DNA from: an uncultured Acetatifactor sp.
GTDB lineage: Bacteria; Bacillota; Clostridia; Lachnospirales; Lachnospiraceae
Assembly: GCA_934433135.1 (NCBI GenBank)
Contig: CAKRZO010000001.1
Coordinates: 310,001 to 374,000, forward strand
Direction of reading: 5' to 3'
DNA length: 64,000 nucleotides
Shown here piece by piece: positions 43,500-52,772 of the stretch; position 1 is the stretch's first letter; the number at the start of each line of letters is the position of its first letter. Made by a program: the position numbers and the translations under genes. The notes beneath the pieces are model-generated. The model did not search any database, had not been told where the DNA came from, and was given only the letters and a program-made list of their open reading frames with translations.

Positions 43500-43698
43500 G
43501 TTTTTGTTTCACGGAACAGTCATCCTATAAAACCGAAAGGCGCGTCCTTCCGAAGACATTTTGTCTTCCGGAAGCACACGCCTTTGTGCAAATCAGAATC
43601 CTGCAAATCCGAATCCCGCTTACAAGATTCTGAGGGAATCATCCTCTATGAAACAAAAAGGCAAGGACACTTTCTATGGCGTCCTTGCCTTTTTTATA
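43500..43698 (-). promoter_or_regulatory. Structured two-hairpin leader of amt
   Basis: The transcript would begin near 43698. Hairpin 1, AAGGCAAGGAC with GTCCTTGCCTT, ends in TTTTT and can terminate transcription; it also serves as clpX terminator. Hairpin 2 begins GCACAAAGGCGTG and pairs CTTCCGGAAGAC with GTCTTCGGAAG, then ends CGCGCCTTT. The blocks AAGGCAARGACG and GCACAAMGGCGTG are shared with the asnB leader in the same order. Confidence 0.6.
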
Positions 43699-43704
43699 AG
43701 CAGA

Positions 43705-43733
43705 ATTATATTCCATTCCCGATCATTTGTCAA
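43705..43733 (-). promoter_or_regulatory. Consensus promoter of amt, overlapping the clpX stop
   Basis: TTGACA (43728-43733), 17-base spacer, TATAAT (43705-43710) on the minus strand. The -35 box is made by the last sense codons of clpX. Confidence 0.88.
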
Positions 43734-45345
43734 CAGTTTTTTTTATCATATTCAGCTCTTCCAGTCTCCCGGTAATGCGGTTGCTGCGGATATCGATCAT
43801 GGGGCCGCCGGTCCCTTCAATATATTCTTTGGTTATGGTGACTTTACCGATGTTGTCATCCTTGGGAACTTCGTACATGATATCCAGCATAAAATCTTCA
43901 ATAATAGAACGCAATGCCCTGGCACCGGTATCCCGCTTCATGGCTCTGTCCGCTATGGCATCCAGTGCCTCCGGTGTAAACTTCAGTTTCACTTCATCCA
44001 GTTCCAGCAGCTTTTCATACTGCTTCAGAATCGCATTTCTGGGCTCGGTGAGAATTTTTACCATCATGTCATGGCTCAGTCCGTCCAGCGTGAAAATAAT
44101 CGGCAGTCTTCCGATGAACTCCGGAATCATTCCGAACTTACGGATATCCTCCACCGTTACTTTCGAAAGCAGATTTCTGTCCTTATCATACTTATCCCGA
44201 AGCTCAGCACCGAAACCGATGGATGCGGTTCTGGTAAGCCGCTCTTTGATAATATTTTCCAAATCCGGGAAGGCACCGCCGCAGATAAACAAAATATCCT
44301 TTGTGTTTACGGTTGCAAGAGGCACCATGGCATTTTTGCTGTTGGCACCTACCGGCACTTCCACTTCAGCGCCTTCCAAAAGCTTCAGCATTCCCTGCTG
44401 CACACTCTCTCCGCTGACATCCCGGGACGTTGTATTTTTCTTCTTGGCAATTTTATCAATCTCATCAATAAAAATAATTCCCTGCTGCGCTCTCTCCACA
44501 TCATTATCCGCAGCCGCAAGAAGCTTGCTGACTACGCTTTCAATATCATCTCCGATATAGCCGGCTTCTGTAAGAGAGGTAGCGTCCGCAATCGCCAGAG
44601 GCACATCCAGAAGCTTTGCCAGCGTTTTTACCAGATAGGTTTTGCCGCAGCCGGTCGGTCCGATCATCAGCATATTGGATTTTTCAATCTCAACATCCTT
44701 ATCTTTTGCCTCTCCTGCCGCAATTCGTTTATAATGGTTGTAAACAGCTACCGAAATAACTTTCTTGGCATGCTCCTGCCCTACCACATATTCATCCAGG
44801 CTGGCCTTGATTTTATGGGGTGCCGGGATATTCTTGATATCCAGTGCCGGCTTATTTTCTGTCTCCTCTGCCGTCTTCTTTTTCTTAAGTTTCTGCTTGT
44901 TGGGAATTCCGCCCTGCCCTTTCAGATCCGCCAGATTTACAAAACTGATGTTGGGAAAACCGCCCTTTTTCTGCATTTCTTCCAGCTGCTTAGACCAGTC
45001 CGTATGATCCAGCATTCCCTGATAATCAAACTGGCTGACCGCATCCATGGTTCTGCGCATACAGTCTTCACACACACAAATCTGGTTGGGGAGTTTAAAC
45101 ATTTTGCCCGCTTTGCTTTCCGGTCTGCGGCATACAAAACAGACCTCTTCATATTCTCCGTCCTTCGTATCAAACGCATTCTTTTCCCCGGTGCCTCGCA
45201 CTTCCTGTGTGTCTCCTGCCTTCTTCGCACCATCCGCTTCATTTGCATCCTCTGACTTCAGGCTGCTGTTCACGGCATTTCCGCCTTTTATATCCTCTGT
45301 GCTCTCTGTATCCTTTACTTCCTTAAATTCGTCCTTATCTGTCAT
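43723..45345 (-). CDS. clpX: ClpX-like AAA+ unfoldase with long acidic N-terminus
   Basis: 540 residues from ATG at 45345 (GAGG five bases before; the frame is open to 45402). Typical ClpX has about 420; the excess is an acidic, low-complexity N-terminal stretch of about 65 residues and a longer linker. The zinc-binding domain has CFVC and CEDC. The AAA+ core has Walker A GPTGCGKT, pore loop GYIG (usually GYVG), Walker B IIFIDEIDKIA, and the ClpP-docking loop IGFGAEL. It should therefore work with ClpP, whose gene is not here. A terminator separates it from htrA upstream. Confidence 0.9.
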   Translation of the reverse strand: MTDKDEFKEVKDTESTEDIKGGNAVNSSLKSEDANEADGAKKAGDTQEVRGTGEKNAFDTKDGEYEEVCFVCRRPESKAGKMFKLPNQICVCEDCMRRTMDAVSQFDYQGMLDHTDWSKQLEEMQKKGGFPNISFVNLADLKGQGGIPNKQKLKKKKTAEETENKPALDIKNIPAPHKIKASLDEYVVGQEHAKKVISVAVYNHYKRIAAGEAKDKDVEIEKSNMLMIGPTGCGKTYLVKTLAKLLDVPLAIADATSLTEAGYIGDDIESVVSKLLAAADNDVERAQQGIIFIDEIDKIAKKKNTTSRDVSGESVQQGMLKLLEGAEVEVPVGANSKNAMVPLATVNTKDILFICGGAFPDLENIIKERLTRTASIGFGAELRDKYDKDRNLLSKVTVEDIRKFGMIPEFIGRLPIIFTLDGLSHDMMVKILTEPRNAILKQYEKLLELDEVKLKFTPEALDAIADRAMKRDTGARALRSIIEDFMLDIMYEVPKDDNIGKVTITKEYIEGTGGPMIDIRSNRITGRLEELNMIKKTVDK

Positions 45346-45399
45346 TTTTTCCTCATTTCCTGCATCCGCTTTTTCCTGCATCGCCGGCTGCATTAAGCA

Positions 45400-45434
45400 C
45401 AAAAGCAGGGGACAACCCTTTCGGCTGTTCCCTG
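45400..45434 (-). terminator. Terminator after the HtrA gene
   Basis: Minus-strand stem CAGGGAACAGCC with GGGTTGTCCCCTG around a GAAA loop, followed by CTTTTG. It lies between htrA and clpX. Confidence 0.65.
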
Positions 45435-45478
45435 TCGTTCCTGTACCGCGCTTAGCTTTGCGCCTGCTCTATTACTGC

Positions 45479-46924
45479 TTATTGCTTCGGCCGTTTTCCC
45501 AAAGTAATCTGCAGTTCTATTGTCTTATATTCACCGTTTTCCGCTCTCTTTACGGTAAGTGTTGCAGTGGAGCCTGCCTTGTAATATTTGATAACACTCT
45601 GAAGTTCCTCTGCTGTTGATACTTTCTCGCCATCAAACTCCACCAAGACATCTCCGGGAAGGAGACCTGCTTCCTTCGCCGCAGAGCCGTCCGTAACTTC
45701 TACGATATAGATCCCTTCCGGAATCCGGTACATCTGTGAAAACTGACTGGTAATGGTCTGCATGGAAATACCCATATATCCCACTTCATCGTCTGCGACC
45801 AATGTCTTAGTCTCTTTCAGCATCAGTTCAGAGATAATAGGCTCTGCTGCAGAAATGGGAATGGCAAATCCCATACCTTCAACAGTGCTTCCTCCGATCT
45901 TACTGGAATTGATACCGATTACTTCGCCCTTCACATTCAAAAGAGCACCGCCTGAGTTACCGGGGTTGATAGCTGCATCTGTCTGAATAAAGGTACCCTT
46001 GGAACCGTCTTCCATCGTAATTTCCCTATTTAAAGCACTGACATAACCGCCGCTGACGGACTGTCCGTATCCAAGTGCATTACCGATGGCAATGACAGGC
46101 TCACCCAGTTTCAAGGCATCACTGTCACCCAGTGTAGCAACCGAAATGGCAGCTTTGGTTTCTTCACTCAAAGAATCCAGAGGAACGGCAATCACTGCCA
46201 GATCCATATCGGAATCCATACCTTTGATCTGTGCTTCCGCTGTGCTGGAATCCGTAAAGGTAACCTCCAGCTTGCTGGCATCCGCAACTACATGATGGTT
46301 GGTAGCAATCAAAAGTTCGGAATCACTCTCGCCTACAATAATACCGGAACCGCTTGCTGCTTTTTCCTGGCTGTAACTTTGCCCGAAAAATGTTGTTGCC
46401 GTTTCTGTGTAATTATTTACAATCGAAACCATAGCCGGCATCACTTCTTCCACTACATCGGAGACATCGGAAGTCACCACTCTTACATCCTGCGTATCCG
46501 TAAGCTTAATCGAACTGCCGCTTTGCGACTCCTGCGCCTTGGAGACGTTGCCTGCAACCGAGTCCACACTGTCGCTGATTGCCAGACGATTTTCGTTTTT
46601 TCCGGCACCGGTAATCTTCTGTACTGCGAAGAATCCTGCTCCGGCAAAAACTCCGAAAAGCACTCCGAGGCTTACGCTTACCAGCGCTTTCTTAAAGAAT
46701 CCGCCTCCGGCTTTCTTTTCCTTTTTGTCTTTCTTCGGCTTTTTTTCTACTTCTTCTCTTTTCACCTCTGCCTGGTAGGTCTGATAGTAAGGGTTCTGTT
46801 CTTCCTTGCTGCTTTCACTTCTATTATTCAAATCATTATCCATGCTGTCCGTATTGTGATTCAGCTCATCATTCCTGCTGTTGTTCCAATCATCGTTTCT
46901 GTTATTGTTCATTTCATCATACAT
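45479..46924 (-). CDS. htrA: HtrA/DegP-like serine protease with PDZ domain
   Basis: 481 residues from ATG at 46924 (AGAGAGG ten bases upstream; the frame is open to 47044). A cytoplasmic Asn/Asp-rich N-terminus (NNNRNDDWNNSRNDELN) and a Lys-rich stretch lead to one membrane helix (ALVSVSLGVLFGVFAGAGFF). The trypsin-like domain follows, with catalytic His in ATNHHVVADAS, Asp in DSDMDLAVIAVP and Ser in NPGNSGGALLNV, then one C-terminal PDZ domain (VTDGSAAKEAGLLPGDVLVE). It is an envelope quality-control protease facing the cell surface. Confidence 0.93.
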   Translation of the reverse strand: MYDEMNNNRNDDWNNSRNDELNHNTDSMDNDLNNRSESSKEEQNPYYQTYQAEVKREEVEKKPKKDKKEKKAGGGFFKKALVSVSLGVLFGVFAGAGFFAVQKITGAGKNENRLAISDSVDSVAGNVSKAQESQSGSSIKLTDTQDVRVVTSDVSDVVEEVMPAMVSIVNNYTETATTFFGQSYSQEKAASGSGIIVGESDSELLIATNHHVVADASKLEVTFTDSSTAEAQIKGMDSDMDLAVIAVPLDSLSEETKAAISVATLGDSDALKLGEPVIAIGNALGYGQSVSGGYVSALNREITMEDGSKGTFIQTDAAINPGNSGGALLNVKGEVIGINSSKIGGSTVEGMGFAIPISAAEPIISELMLKETKTLVADDEVGYMGISMQTITSQFSQMYRIPEGIYIVEVTDGSAAKEAGLLPGDVLVEFDGEKVSTAEELQSVIKYYKAGSTATLTVKRAENGEYKTIELQITLGKRPKQ

Positions 46925-47092
46925 AATGATCAACCTCTCTTCCTGATGTTCTCGCATCAGCTTAGGACACTTGCCGTACCCGTTACGGCTTTTTTCATCC
47001 TCTCTGATGTTTATGGCTAGAGTATAGCCGGCAATTGTGTCCATTTTGTGATGAAATTCTAATAGATTTGTGAAAAGTAAAAAAATAACTTA

Positions 47093-48919
47093 TTATTCCA
47101 CGGTAACCGATTTTGCCAGGTTTCTGGGTTTATCCACATCACAGCCTCTTCCCACTGCCACATAGTAGCCGAACAGCTGCAGAGGAATAATCGCCAGGGA
47201 ATTGGCAAATAAAGGATCCGTCTGCGGAATGTAAATCACATAATCGCTGACCTTTTCAATGGCCTTGTTGCCTTCACAGGTAACTGCCATAACAAAAGCG
47301 CCTCTCGACTTCACTTCCACAATATTGCTGATGGTCTTCTGGTACAAATGCGGCTGGGTTGCCACAGCTACCACCAGGGTGCCGTCTTCAATCAGGGAAA
47401 TGGTTCCGTGTTTTAATTCTCCTGCTGCATAAGCTTCCGAATGGATATAGGAAATTTCTTTTAATTTTAAGGATCCCTCCAGGGAAATCGCATAATCGAT
47501 TCCTCTGCCGATAAAGAAGATATCCCTTGCTCCCACATAACGGTTGGCGAAATGCTGGATCTTCTCTTTTTGTCCCAAAAGCAGCTCAATCTGGTCCGGC
47601 AGGCTTCTTAAATCGCAATAAAGCTGTGCGAAACGCTCTTCGCTTACTGTCTTACGTACTTTGGCAAGCTTCATGGCGAACAAATACATGGCTGCCAGCT
47701 GGGAACTATAGGCTTTGGTCGTTGCCACGGCGATTTCCGGTCCTGCCCAGGTATACATAACGCTGTCTGCCTCTCTGGCAACGGAACTTCCTACCACGTT
47801 CACGATTCCCAGTACTTTTATTCCTCTTTGTTTGGCCTCTCTTAAAGCCGCCAGGGAATCCGCTGTCTCACCGGACTGGCTGATAATAATAACAATGCTG
47901 TCTTCTTCCAGAATCGGGTCGCGGTAACGGAATTCACTGGCAAGCTCTACTTCCACCGGAATTCTCGCCAGACTTTCCAGCACATATTTTCCGGTCACGC
48001 CCGCATGGTAAGCGGAACCGCAGGCCACGATATGAATCTTGCGGATAGCGGCTAATTCCTCATCGGTAAATTTCAATTCCTCTATGACAATGTCTCCGTC
48101 TTTCATCCTGGGAGAAAGTGTATCCGACACGGTTTTGGGCTGTTCATACATTTCCTTAAGCATGAAATGCTCATAGCCGCCTTTTTCCGCAGCTTCCGCA
48201 TCCCAGTCAATGGTTACCGGCTCCTTTGTAACCTCTTCTTCATCCACGGAATAGAATTTAATGCCGTCCTTACTTAATCTGGCCACTTCCTGATTGTCCA
48301 TATAATAGACGGTGCGGGTGTATTTTAAAATAGCGGGAACATCGGAAGCAATAAAGCATCCGGTGCTGCTCTGTCCCACGATTAACGGGCTGTCCTTCCG
48401 GGCAGCATAGATTTCATCCGGGAAATCGGAAAACAGGATGCCCAGCGCATAAGAGCCTTCCACACGATGAAGCACCTTGGTAATGGCTTCCAGAGGATTT
48501 CCCTTGTAATAATAGTCCAAAAGATGTGCCAGCACTTCCGTATCGGTTTCCGACCGGAACACATATCCTTTGCTGATCATTTTCTTCTTTAACGGAAGAT
48601 AGTTCTCAATAATGCCGTTATGTACTACGGCAATGGTTCCTGCGGTATTCAAATGGGGATGCGAGTTTTCATCACTGGGAGCGCCGTGGGTCGCCCATCT
48701 GGTATGGCCGATTCCCGCATGTCCCTTCATAGTCTCTCCGCCATGGGTAAGATTTTCCAATACTTTCAGTCTTCCTACCGCTTTTTTTACTTCAATGTTC
48801 TCTCCATCGAAAACTGCCATTCCCGCAGAGTCATATCCTCTGTATTCCAGTTTGGACAAGCCGTCCAGAATAATCGGAGCTGCCTGCTCACTTCCGATAT
48901 AACCGACAATTCCACACAT
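47093..48919 (-). CDS. glmS: Glutamine-fructose-6-phosphate aminotransferase
   Basis: 608 residues, full length. It makes glucosamine-6-phosphate from fructose-6-phosphate and glutamine, the first step to UDP-GlcNAc. The nucleophile is Cys2 (MCGIVGYIG). The glutaminase motifs GHTRWATHGAPSDENSHPHL and GIIENY are followed by two SIS domains (IVACGSAYHAGVTGKYVLES; SQSGETADSLAALREAK) and the closing KSVTVE. GGGAGG precedes the start. The gap to the upstream glycosyltransferase gene is only 38 bases, so there is no room for a glmS ribozyme. Confidence 0.97.
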   Translation of the reverse strand: MCGIVGYIGSEQAAPIILDGLSKLEYRGYDSAGMAVFDGENIEVKKAVGRLKVLENLTHGGETMKGHAGIGHTRWATHGAPSDENSHPHLNTAGTIAVVHNGIIENYLPLKKKMISKGYVFRSETDTEVLAHLLDYYYKGNPLEAITKVLHRVEGSYALGILFSDFPDEIYAARKDSPLIVGQSSTGCFIASDVPAILKYTRTVYYMDNQEVARLSKDGIKFYSVDEEEVTKEPVTIDWDAEAAEKGGYEHFMLKEMYEQPKTVSDTLSPRMKDGDIVIEELKFTDEELAAIRKIHIVACGSAYHAGVTGKYVLESLARIPVEVELASEFRYRDPILEEDSIVIIISQSGETADSLAALREAKQRGIKVLGIVNVVGSSVAREADSVMYTWAGPEIAVATTKAYSSQLAAMYLFAMKLAKVRKTVSEERFAQLYCDLRSLPDQIELLLGQKEKIQHFANRYVGARDIFFIGRGIDYAISLEGSLKLKEISYIHSEAYAAGELKHGTISLIEDGTLVVAVATQPHLYQKTISNIVEVKSRGAFVMAVTCEGNKAIEKVSDYVIYIPQTDPLFANSLAIIPLQLFGYYVAVGRGCDVDKPRNLAKSVTVE

Positions 48920-48957
48920 AATTTTCTTCCTCCCTGTTTCAACTTTTTATCAGATTT

Positions 48958-49968
48958 TTATACTTTTTTGTCCCAATACGTTTTATTGTCCGAACACAGC
49001 CTGACCAGGGCATCCGGAAGGCTGCGGTAATGCTTTCCCAACAGATATCCCGCATATTTCCATGCGCTGACCCAGTACAGTTTCGGCACCAGATAACCTT
49101 TTTTCTGCTCTTTCAAATAAGAGGCGGTATGTGTCACCAGCTTCTTTCCTTCCCCTTCCGCGGGCACTTTCGCAAAAACCTCCGGGTGCTGCGCCTGGGA
49201 GACTCCCATGTCAAAATTACGGTGAAACTGCTGCACGCAGGTGTAATTATGGGAATGGAATACCTTCGCATCCGCCGCATAAGCAATTTCATAACCGTTC
49301 TGAACGGCTTTCGCCGCATAAAGCATATCTTCGTTAAAAATCGTATGTTTTACGAACCCTCCCAGCGCATCGTAAATCTTTCTGGAATATGCCGCACAGA
49401 CATTGGAACAAAAATAAGTCTTAATCCCCAGTCTGTCAAGATCTTCCATCGATTTTCGTTGGGATTTCGGCGGATAATTCCAGAGTCTTGAGCAGCGCTC
49501 GATATCCTTACAGTCTCTGTTCGGCAGCTGTCTGGCATAGACGACTGCTGTTTGCCTTGCTCCTGTTTGTCCGCCTGTATCCGCTTCTGCACCTGCAGCT
49601 TCTGCGGTTACGGCTTTTGTATCTGCACCTTCCGAAGGCCGGAAAGCAGCCAGCAGCTTTTCAATCAGAAATTCATCCGCAGGCATGGCGTCCTGGGTCA
49701 TCATCACAAAATAGTCCGCATCCGATTTCAGGACGCCGCTTCTCCTGGTTCCGCCATGGTCAAATTCTCTTTTGGATAAATGAAATACCCGTACATTCCC
49801 ATACTGCTCCGGGAACCTGCTGCCGAAGACCAACTGTTCAAAATATTTCTCTTCCGTATTCATCAATAAGATATTCTGAACCGGCAGTGTCTGTTCCTCC
49901 AGCTTGGCGATTAATGTAAACAACGATTCATCCGGCTTATAAACCGGAATAATCACATCCACTTTCAT
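48958..49968 (-). CDS. Family 2 glycosyltransferase (rhamnosyltransferase-like)
   Basis: 336 residues from ATG at 49968 (the frame is open to 49998). GT-A fold: MKVDVIIPVYKPDESLFTLI, then FDHGGTRRSGVLKSDADYFV and MMTQDAMPADEFLIEKLLAA as the donor site region. An Ala/Glu/Thr-rich insert near residues 128-146 looks like a low-complexity loop. Late motifs are TIFNEDMLYAAKAVQNGYEI and KVFHSHNYTC. RfbF/WbbL-like enzymes with the FDHGGTR motif transfer rhamnose or similar to surface polysaccharide; the substrate here is inferred. Confidence 0.87.
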   Translation of the reverse strand: MKVDVIIPVYKPDESLFTLIAKLEEQTLPVQNILLMNTEEKYFEQLVFGSRFPEQYGNVRVFHLSKREFDHGGTRRSGVLKSDADYFVMMTQDAMPADEFLIEKLLAAFRPSEGADTKAVTAEAAGAEADTGGQTGARQTAVVYARQLPNRDCKDIERCSRLWNYPPKSQRKSMEDLDRLGIKTYFCSNVCAAYSRKIYDALGGFVKHTIFNEDMLYAAKAVQNGYEIAYAADAKVFHSHNYTCVQQFHRNFDMGVSQAQHPEVFAKVPAEGEGKKLVTHTASYLKEQKKGYLVPKLYWVSAWKYAGYLLGKHYRSLPDALVRLCSDNKTYWDKKV

Positions 49969-49996
49969 GCATTTTCCCTGTTCTTTTCCCTGTACC

Positions 49997-50023
49997 ACAA
50001 AGAATCCCGCTTTGCGGGATTCT
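49997..50023 (-). terminator. Terminator after the LCP gene
   Basis: Perfect ten-bp stem AGAATCCCGC with GCGGGATTCT around AAA, followed by TTTG on the minus strand. The T-run is short, so read-through into the glycosyltransferase gene is likely. Confidence 0.65.
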
Positions 50024-50036
50024 CCGTCTTCGGCTT

Positions 50037-51188
50037 TTATTTACTCAAACGATTCTCCGTGTCCGCCTTGATCTGTCTGCTGTATTTTTTGACGGTTTCG
50101 GATACCGTATAATCGGCATCGTCAAACAAATACTTGTGCAGCCAGACAACGTTGGATTCCAGATCCAGCGGGATAATACAGTCGCCTTTGCTTCCCAGTT
50201 TTGCGTTGGTCCGCATATCGGGTTGCGGGAAGCCATCATCGCTTACGATCTTGAAATCATTGATTTTGGTCAGATACGGAAGCAGATCTTCTGTCTTTAA
50301 CGTGGTAATAACGTTATTCATTGCCTTCTCAAAGACTTTCTCCAGCGTACTGAAGCTTGCAAGCTTTGCCTGCTCCTCGATGGCTTTGATCACTTCCCTT
50401 TGGGATGCCGCTCTGGCATAGTCATTTCCCTTTTTATAACGAATCCGGCAGTAGGCAGTCGCCTGCAGACCGTTTAGTTTCTGATATCCTGTCTTGGTCA
50501 CCGGTGTATAATCGTGAACATCTTTGCCCTGTGCTTCGTTAATGCTGTACTGGTAGTTATTGATGTGTTTCAGTTCCTCACTGTCCACATCGATATAAAT
50601 GCCGCCCAGGCCATCCACAATATCGATTACGCCCTGATAATTAATTGCCACAAAATCATTGATATTCATATCCAGGTTGGAGTTGAGCATCTTGACAGCC
50701 TGTTCGCCTCCTCCGGAATGATAGGCATGGTTGGATTTATAATATACATCGTCACCGGTATTCAAATAAGTATCACGATAGACACTTACCAGTTTAATAT
50801 CGCCGGTGTCCAGGTTGATGCTGGCAATCATCGTACTGTCGCTGTGTCCGCCTTTTACCAGTTCCGCTTCGGAATTCGCATCCACGCCAAACAGGGCAAT
50901 GTTCCAGTATCCTTTCATGGTAGTCTCTTCCTGCTGCTGTACTTCCGTTGCAATTTCCAGCTTTTCCGGTTCTGTACCTAATTCTACACGCTTCGGTCCT
51001 TCCCCGCCTTTGGTAGCCACTACATACAGAACTCCCACCATAGCTACCAGAATTAACAGCTCTATTACAAAAATCGCCATCTTCCTTCTTCTTCTGGCTG
51101 CCTTACGTTTGGCAGTGTTTCTTTGCCTGAGCTCCTGGTTGGGTCTGCGGTTGGAACCGCCGCCTGTTTGTCTTGAATATTCTGACAT
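50037..51188 (-). CDS. LytR-CpsA-Psr (LCP) family ligase
   Basis: 383 residues. A basic cytoplasmic N-terminus (RQRNTAKRKAARRRRK) and a single membrane helix at about 37-58 place the catalytic part outside. LCP motifs are ALFGVDANSEAELVKGGHSD, STMIASINLDTGDIKLVSVY, RDTYLNT, YQGVIDIVDGLGGIYIDVDS and AYCRIRYKKGNDYARAASQR. LCP enzymes attach undecaprenyl-linked glycopolymers to peptidoglycan. The position beside a polyprenyl-phosphate sugar transferase and glycosyltransferases fits this role. Confidence 0.93.
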   Translation of the reverse strand: MSEYSRQTGGGSNRRPNQELRQRNTAKRKAARRRRKMAIFVIELLILVAMVGVLYVVATKGGEGPKRVELGTEPEKLEIATEVQQQEETTMKGYWNIALFGVDANSEAELVKGGHSDSTMIASINLDTGDIKLVSVYRDTYLNTGDDVYYKSNHAYHSGGGEQAVKMLNSNLDMNINDFVAINYQGVIDIVDGLGGIYIDVDSEELKHINNYQYSINEAQGKDVHDYTPVTKTGYQKLNGLQATAYCRIRYKKGNDYARAASQREVIKAIEEQAKLASFSTLEKVFEKAMNNVITTLKTEDLLPYLTKINDFKIVSDDGFPQPDMRTNAKLGSKGDCIIPLDLESNVVWLHKYLFDDADYTVSETVKKYSRQIKADTENRLSK

Positions 51189-51222
51189 CTTTTCTTTCTC
51201 CCTTTGTATCTATTAGTGTGCA

Positions 51223-52629
51223 TCAGTACGCATTTTTATTAATAAATCCGGTAAAAAACGTTAGAAATATGATTTTGAGGTCGAATCCCACCGACCAGTT
51301 TTCAATATAATAAATATCAAAATCAATTCTCCTGCGGATCGAAGTATCTCCTCTGAAACCATTGACCTGTGCCCAGCCGGTAAGTCCCGGACGAACCTGG
51401 TGCTTAACCATGTATCTTGGGATCTCTTCCTTGAATTTTTCCACAAACAGCGGTCTCTCGGGTCTGGGACCCACCAGACTCATATCGCCTTTTAGGATAT
51501 TAAACAGCTGAGGAAGTTCATCAATACTTGTCCTACGCAGGATCTTACCCACCGTTGTAACACGGGGATCGTTCTTCACGGTCCAGGCTTTCTTCTCCTC
51601 ACCGGGGGGCTGTACTTCCATGCTGCGGAATTTGTACATGGCAAATGGTCTGTTATGCAGTCCGATTCTCTCCTGTTTGAAAATCACGGGGCCGGGGCTG
51701 GAACACTTCACCAGAATTGCAGCAAGAAGCATAATCGGCGATGTGATAAGAATACCCAGGATAGAACCAACAATATCCATTGTCCGTTTTATAATAATAT
51801 TTCCCATATTGGTCAACGGCACATAGCGGATATTGATCACCGGTAGTCCGGACAGATCTTCCGTATAAGGATGGGTCGGAATCAGACTGTTGTAATCCGG
51901 TATGAATTTGGTATGAACACCGGATTTTTCACACATGTCCACTACGCTTTCCAGCTTCTCATAATCTTTTAACGGCAGTGTTATGGCAATTTCATCCATC
52001 TTGTTTTCCGGAAGGATATATTCCAGGTTCCCGATGGAGCCCAACACTTTAATCCCTTTGTACAGGGTTCCTCTGGGAACATGATCATCCAGAATGCCGC
52101 AGACGGCATAGCCCCATTGAGGGTTGTCCAGGATCCGGTTGATATACTCTTCTGCAGCACGGGAATATCCCACCAAAAGAACATGCTTCAGATTATATCC
52201 TTTCCTGCGGATTGTCTGCAGTACTTTTCGCAGAACCAGACGGGAGCAGCCGGTCAGAAGGATATTCAGGCCGTAAAACAAAAAAAGCATCTGTCTGGAA
52301 AAATTAATTTCCTTTACTACCAGGTACAGAACGATAATAAACAAAGCAAGCCCTGCGGTATTGGCTTTGATTATATCAACCATCTCATGCCTGTGTCTGA
52401 CGGTGCGCTTGGGCGTGTATACATTGCAAACATAATAAAGAACCATATAGACCGGAACCACAACCGCCAGAATCGTCATATAAAAAGACGGCGGCAGGGA
52501 ACCGACTTCGCTTTCCTGCTTCAGAAGATGAAACTTTATAAGGTATGCCAATACATACGATCCCGCCGTAATACAGGCATCCATAAACAGGTGCAGGCGG
52601 TTAAATACTTTCTGGTTATCTTTTATCAT
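51223..52629 (-). CDS. Polyprenyl glycosylphosphotransferase (initiating sugar transferase)
   Basis: 468 residues. Four to five N-terminal membrane helices (to about residue 125), a Rossmann-like cytosolic middle domain (VLLVGYSRAAEEYINRILDN), and a C-terminal bacterial sugar transferase domain from about 275: KRTMDIVGSILGILITSPIM, GPVIFKQERIGLHNRPFAMY, KFRSM and TSIDELPQLFNILKGDMSLV. It starts surface-polysaccharide units by placing a sugar-1-phosphate (often Glc or Gal) on undecaprenyl phosphate. A good promoter lies upstream. Confidence 0.94.
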   Translation of the reverse strand: MIKDNQKVFNRLHLFMDACITAGSYVLAYLIKFHLLKQESEVGSLPPSFYMTILAVVVPVYMVLYYVCNVYTPKRTVRHRHEMVDIIKANTAGLALFIIVLYLVVKEINFSRQMLFLFYGLNILLTGCSRLVLRKVLQTIRRKGYNLKHVLLVGYSRAAEEYINRILDNPQWGYAVCGILDDHVPRGTLYKGIKVLGSIGNLEYILPENKMDEIAITLPLKDYEKLESVVDMCEKSGVHTKFIPDYNSLIPTHPYTEDLSGLPVINIRYVPLTNMGNIIIKRTMDIVGSILGILITSPIMLLAAILVKCSSPGPVIFKQERIGLHNRPFAMYKFRSMEVQPPGEEKKAWTVKNDPRVTTVGKILRRTSIDELPQLFNILKGDMSLVGPRPERPLFVEKFKEEIPRYMVKHQVRPGLTGWAQVNGFRGDTSIRRRIDFDIYYIENWSVGFDLKIIFLTFFTGFINKNAY

Positions 52630-52709
52630 ATCTGTTACCTAAATGACCTTATTAAAAACAGACCGCGCTGCAGTGCATCTTCCCGCATCTGTCGTATCTG
52701 CCGCATTTT

Positions 52710-52738
52710 ATTGTACAATACTTCGGTTTAAATTGCAA
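52710..52738 (-). promoter_or_regulatory. Promoter of the sugar transferase gene
   Basis: TTGCAA (52733-52738), 17-base spacer, TACAAT (52710-52715) on the minus strand, about 80 bases before the start codon. Confidence 0.7.
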
Positions 52739-52772
52739 TTTAAGAATTTATGAAGCCAATTCTTAATGGGTT

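Noticed and set aside
43561..45255. 564-codon plus-strand open frame
   Set aside because: It is the antisense shadow of clpX, which has clear catalytic motifs; the shadow's composition is unlike a protein.
48920..48957. glmS ribozyme upstream of glmS
   Set aside because: Only 38 bases separate glmS from the preceding gene, too few for the ribozyme, and no core motif is visible.
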